Positions 62,910-64,000 of a stretch of 64,000 bases of DNA are shown here, piece after piece (the first letter of the stretch is position 1; each line of letters starts with the position of its first letter). A program made the position numbers and the translations under genes. Source of the stretch: Nymphaea colorata. Lineage: Eukaryota > Streptophyta > Magnoliopsida > Nymphaeales > Nymphaeaceae. The stretch is taken from assembly GCF_008831285.2 (NCBI RefSeq), contig NC_045148.1:9119001-9183000 (forward strand), read 5' to 3'. Below the pieces are notes generated by a model. The model saw nothing but the letters and a program-made list of their open reading frames with translations. It was not told the DNA's origin and ran no database searches.

Positions 62910-64000
62910 ATTCTGCTACCAATGGGAAGAATGAAGTGGATATCTGCCTTTACAATCCATGTTCCCTGCTGTTTTTCTTACTTGCATTTGAATTTTCACC
63001 TTTAAAATGATTGGGGACCAGTCGGGGCTAGAGAAAGATCCAAATCTGGGTCCAGTTTGTGTCAGCAGAAATTCCCGTGCAACCTGACCTAACAGTTTGA
63101 TTTGACACGTTAGGCAGATTTCACCACCCATACATTGATGTTGGTTCCTTTTTTTTAAACACCGCTTTCAAAAGGGAAGCTCAGGCGAAGTAAACACTCT
63201 ACCCTTGATCAGTGAAAGATCAGGCCACGCCATGCCATGCCATGTTATATATATATATATATATAACAATGGCAAGGCAAGAAGAAATCTATAGGTTAGG
63301 TAAGGTGCAGAGACGAGAAGACATGGGTCCTCCAAGAGAAGGCAGAAGCAGCTCTCTGTTTGTCATGCGTTCAAACTTCAGAGGATCCCCTCCCCACATG
63401 AGAAGAAGGCCCAAACAGTGCGAGTTCCTGCTTCCTGTCTGCATTCCACCGTGCCTTCCTTCTTCCGCCAATAATATTCCACAGTTCCTTGGCAGACACC
63501 ATGCATCCACTAGTGTCTGGTGAGTGGTGAATCTGTGTGAGACAAGACAGTTCACTGTGCAATGGATGGATTATGCTGCTATTGCTGCAGAGTTTTGCCT
63601 GCATCCCATGGGGACATTTTTGGATTCATCAATTATAGTGGTGGCAGAATATGAAAGTTCCTGTAAGCGCACCGTGTCGGTTTCGAACCAACGGCTGCTA
63701 GAACTGCCGTTCGATTGAATTGCTTGGGAAATTTAACAAACACATGGCCTGCAGAACGACAAAAACCACGTCAAGGCGCTGATAAACCAAATTCAAAACT
63801 GTATAAGTACAAATCCCAAAATTCGGCTAGTAATCCCTAAAAAGCTGTTGACTGTACATGGTATCAGTACCATGCATGCTGGTTTTTCCAGATAAACTTT
63901 TATTTTCAAGAACTCGGCAGTCGGCAACTCAAGAATTAGAATTCCTGTGTTTAAGTCGGTCGTTCACAAGCAGTTATCTTGGAGCATCTCTTGATATTGA
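62910..64000. other. terminal stretch, no gene seen
   Basis: Includes a (TA)n run at about 63246-63264 and overlapping frames of 60-103 codons on both strands at 63210-63720, none recognisable. The window ends without an identifiable partial gene. Confidence 0.35.

Noticed and set aside
1-64000. CRISPR arrays, bacterial operons, prophage or integron features
   Set aside because: The window is plant nuclear DNA with spliced genes; no regularly spaced direct repeats were seen.
1-64000. Naming a specific species such as a water lily
   Set aside because: TNL presence and the GC gradient are suggestive only; no diagnostic sequence was available to prove it.

Overview
The window is nuclear DNA from a flowering plant. 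Genes are interrupted by GT-AG introns in AT-rich DNA with many microsatellites and small transposon-like repeats, and a decayed plastid 16S rRNA fragment sits at 22431-22570. A full-length TIR-NBS-LRR gene argues against monocots, which have largely lost this class. The species cannot be fixed from sequence alone; an early-diverging angiosperm or another non-monocot is possible but unproven.

Layout. (1) 1-2300 holds no convincing gene. (2) 2302-8200 (+) is a five-exon TIR-NBS-LRR immune receptor with a C-terminal post-LRR domain; every splice junction keeps frame (1238 codons). (3) 8.2-15.4 kb is intergenic, with microsatellites and degenerate repeats. (4) 15370-18534 (+) and 28799-33308 (+) are two cysteine-rich receptor-like kinases (CRKs), each with seven exons and intact frames (645 and 643 codons). 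They look like an old tandem pair. The 10 kb between them holds a 347-bp MITE with 17-bp inverted termini and an 8-bp target duplication, the plastid 16S fragment, a roughly 300-bp-arm inverted repeat of LTR-like sequence, and a CpG-rich block that looks like an orphan first exon. (5) 33.3-41.3 kb is intergenic, with a cluster of three CACGTG boxes. (6) 41340-50287 (+) is a five-exon class I KNOX homeobox gene of KNAT2/KNAT6 type (336 codons) with a 4.4-kb third intron. (7) 50.3-60.9 kb has no confident gene. (8) 60951-61193 (+) is a small secreted-peptide gene of the CLE family, followed by a broken tandem copy (61240-61480). (9) The rest, to 64000, is repeats and unassigned DNA.

How the genes relate: the TNL is an intracellular immune receptor and the CRKs are plasma-membrane receptor kinases usually tied to defence and redox signalling. 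The KNOX and CLE genes belong to meristem and developmental control. There is no operon logic; grouping reflects chromosomal neighbourhood and local duplication. No gene system of an unknown kind was found. The most interesting items are the tandem CLE pair, the LTR-like fold-back, the divergent GC-rich TIR exon, and the sharp GC drop after exon 1 in three of the four multi-exon genes.
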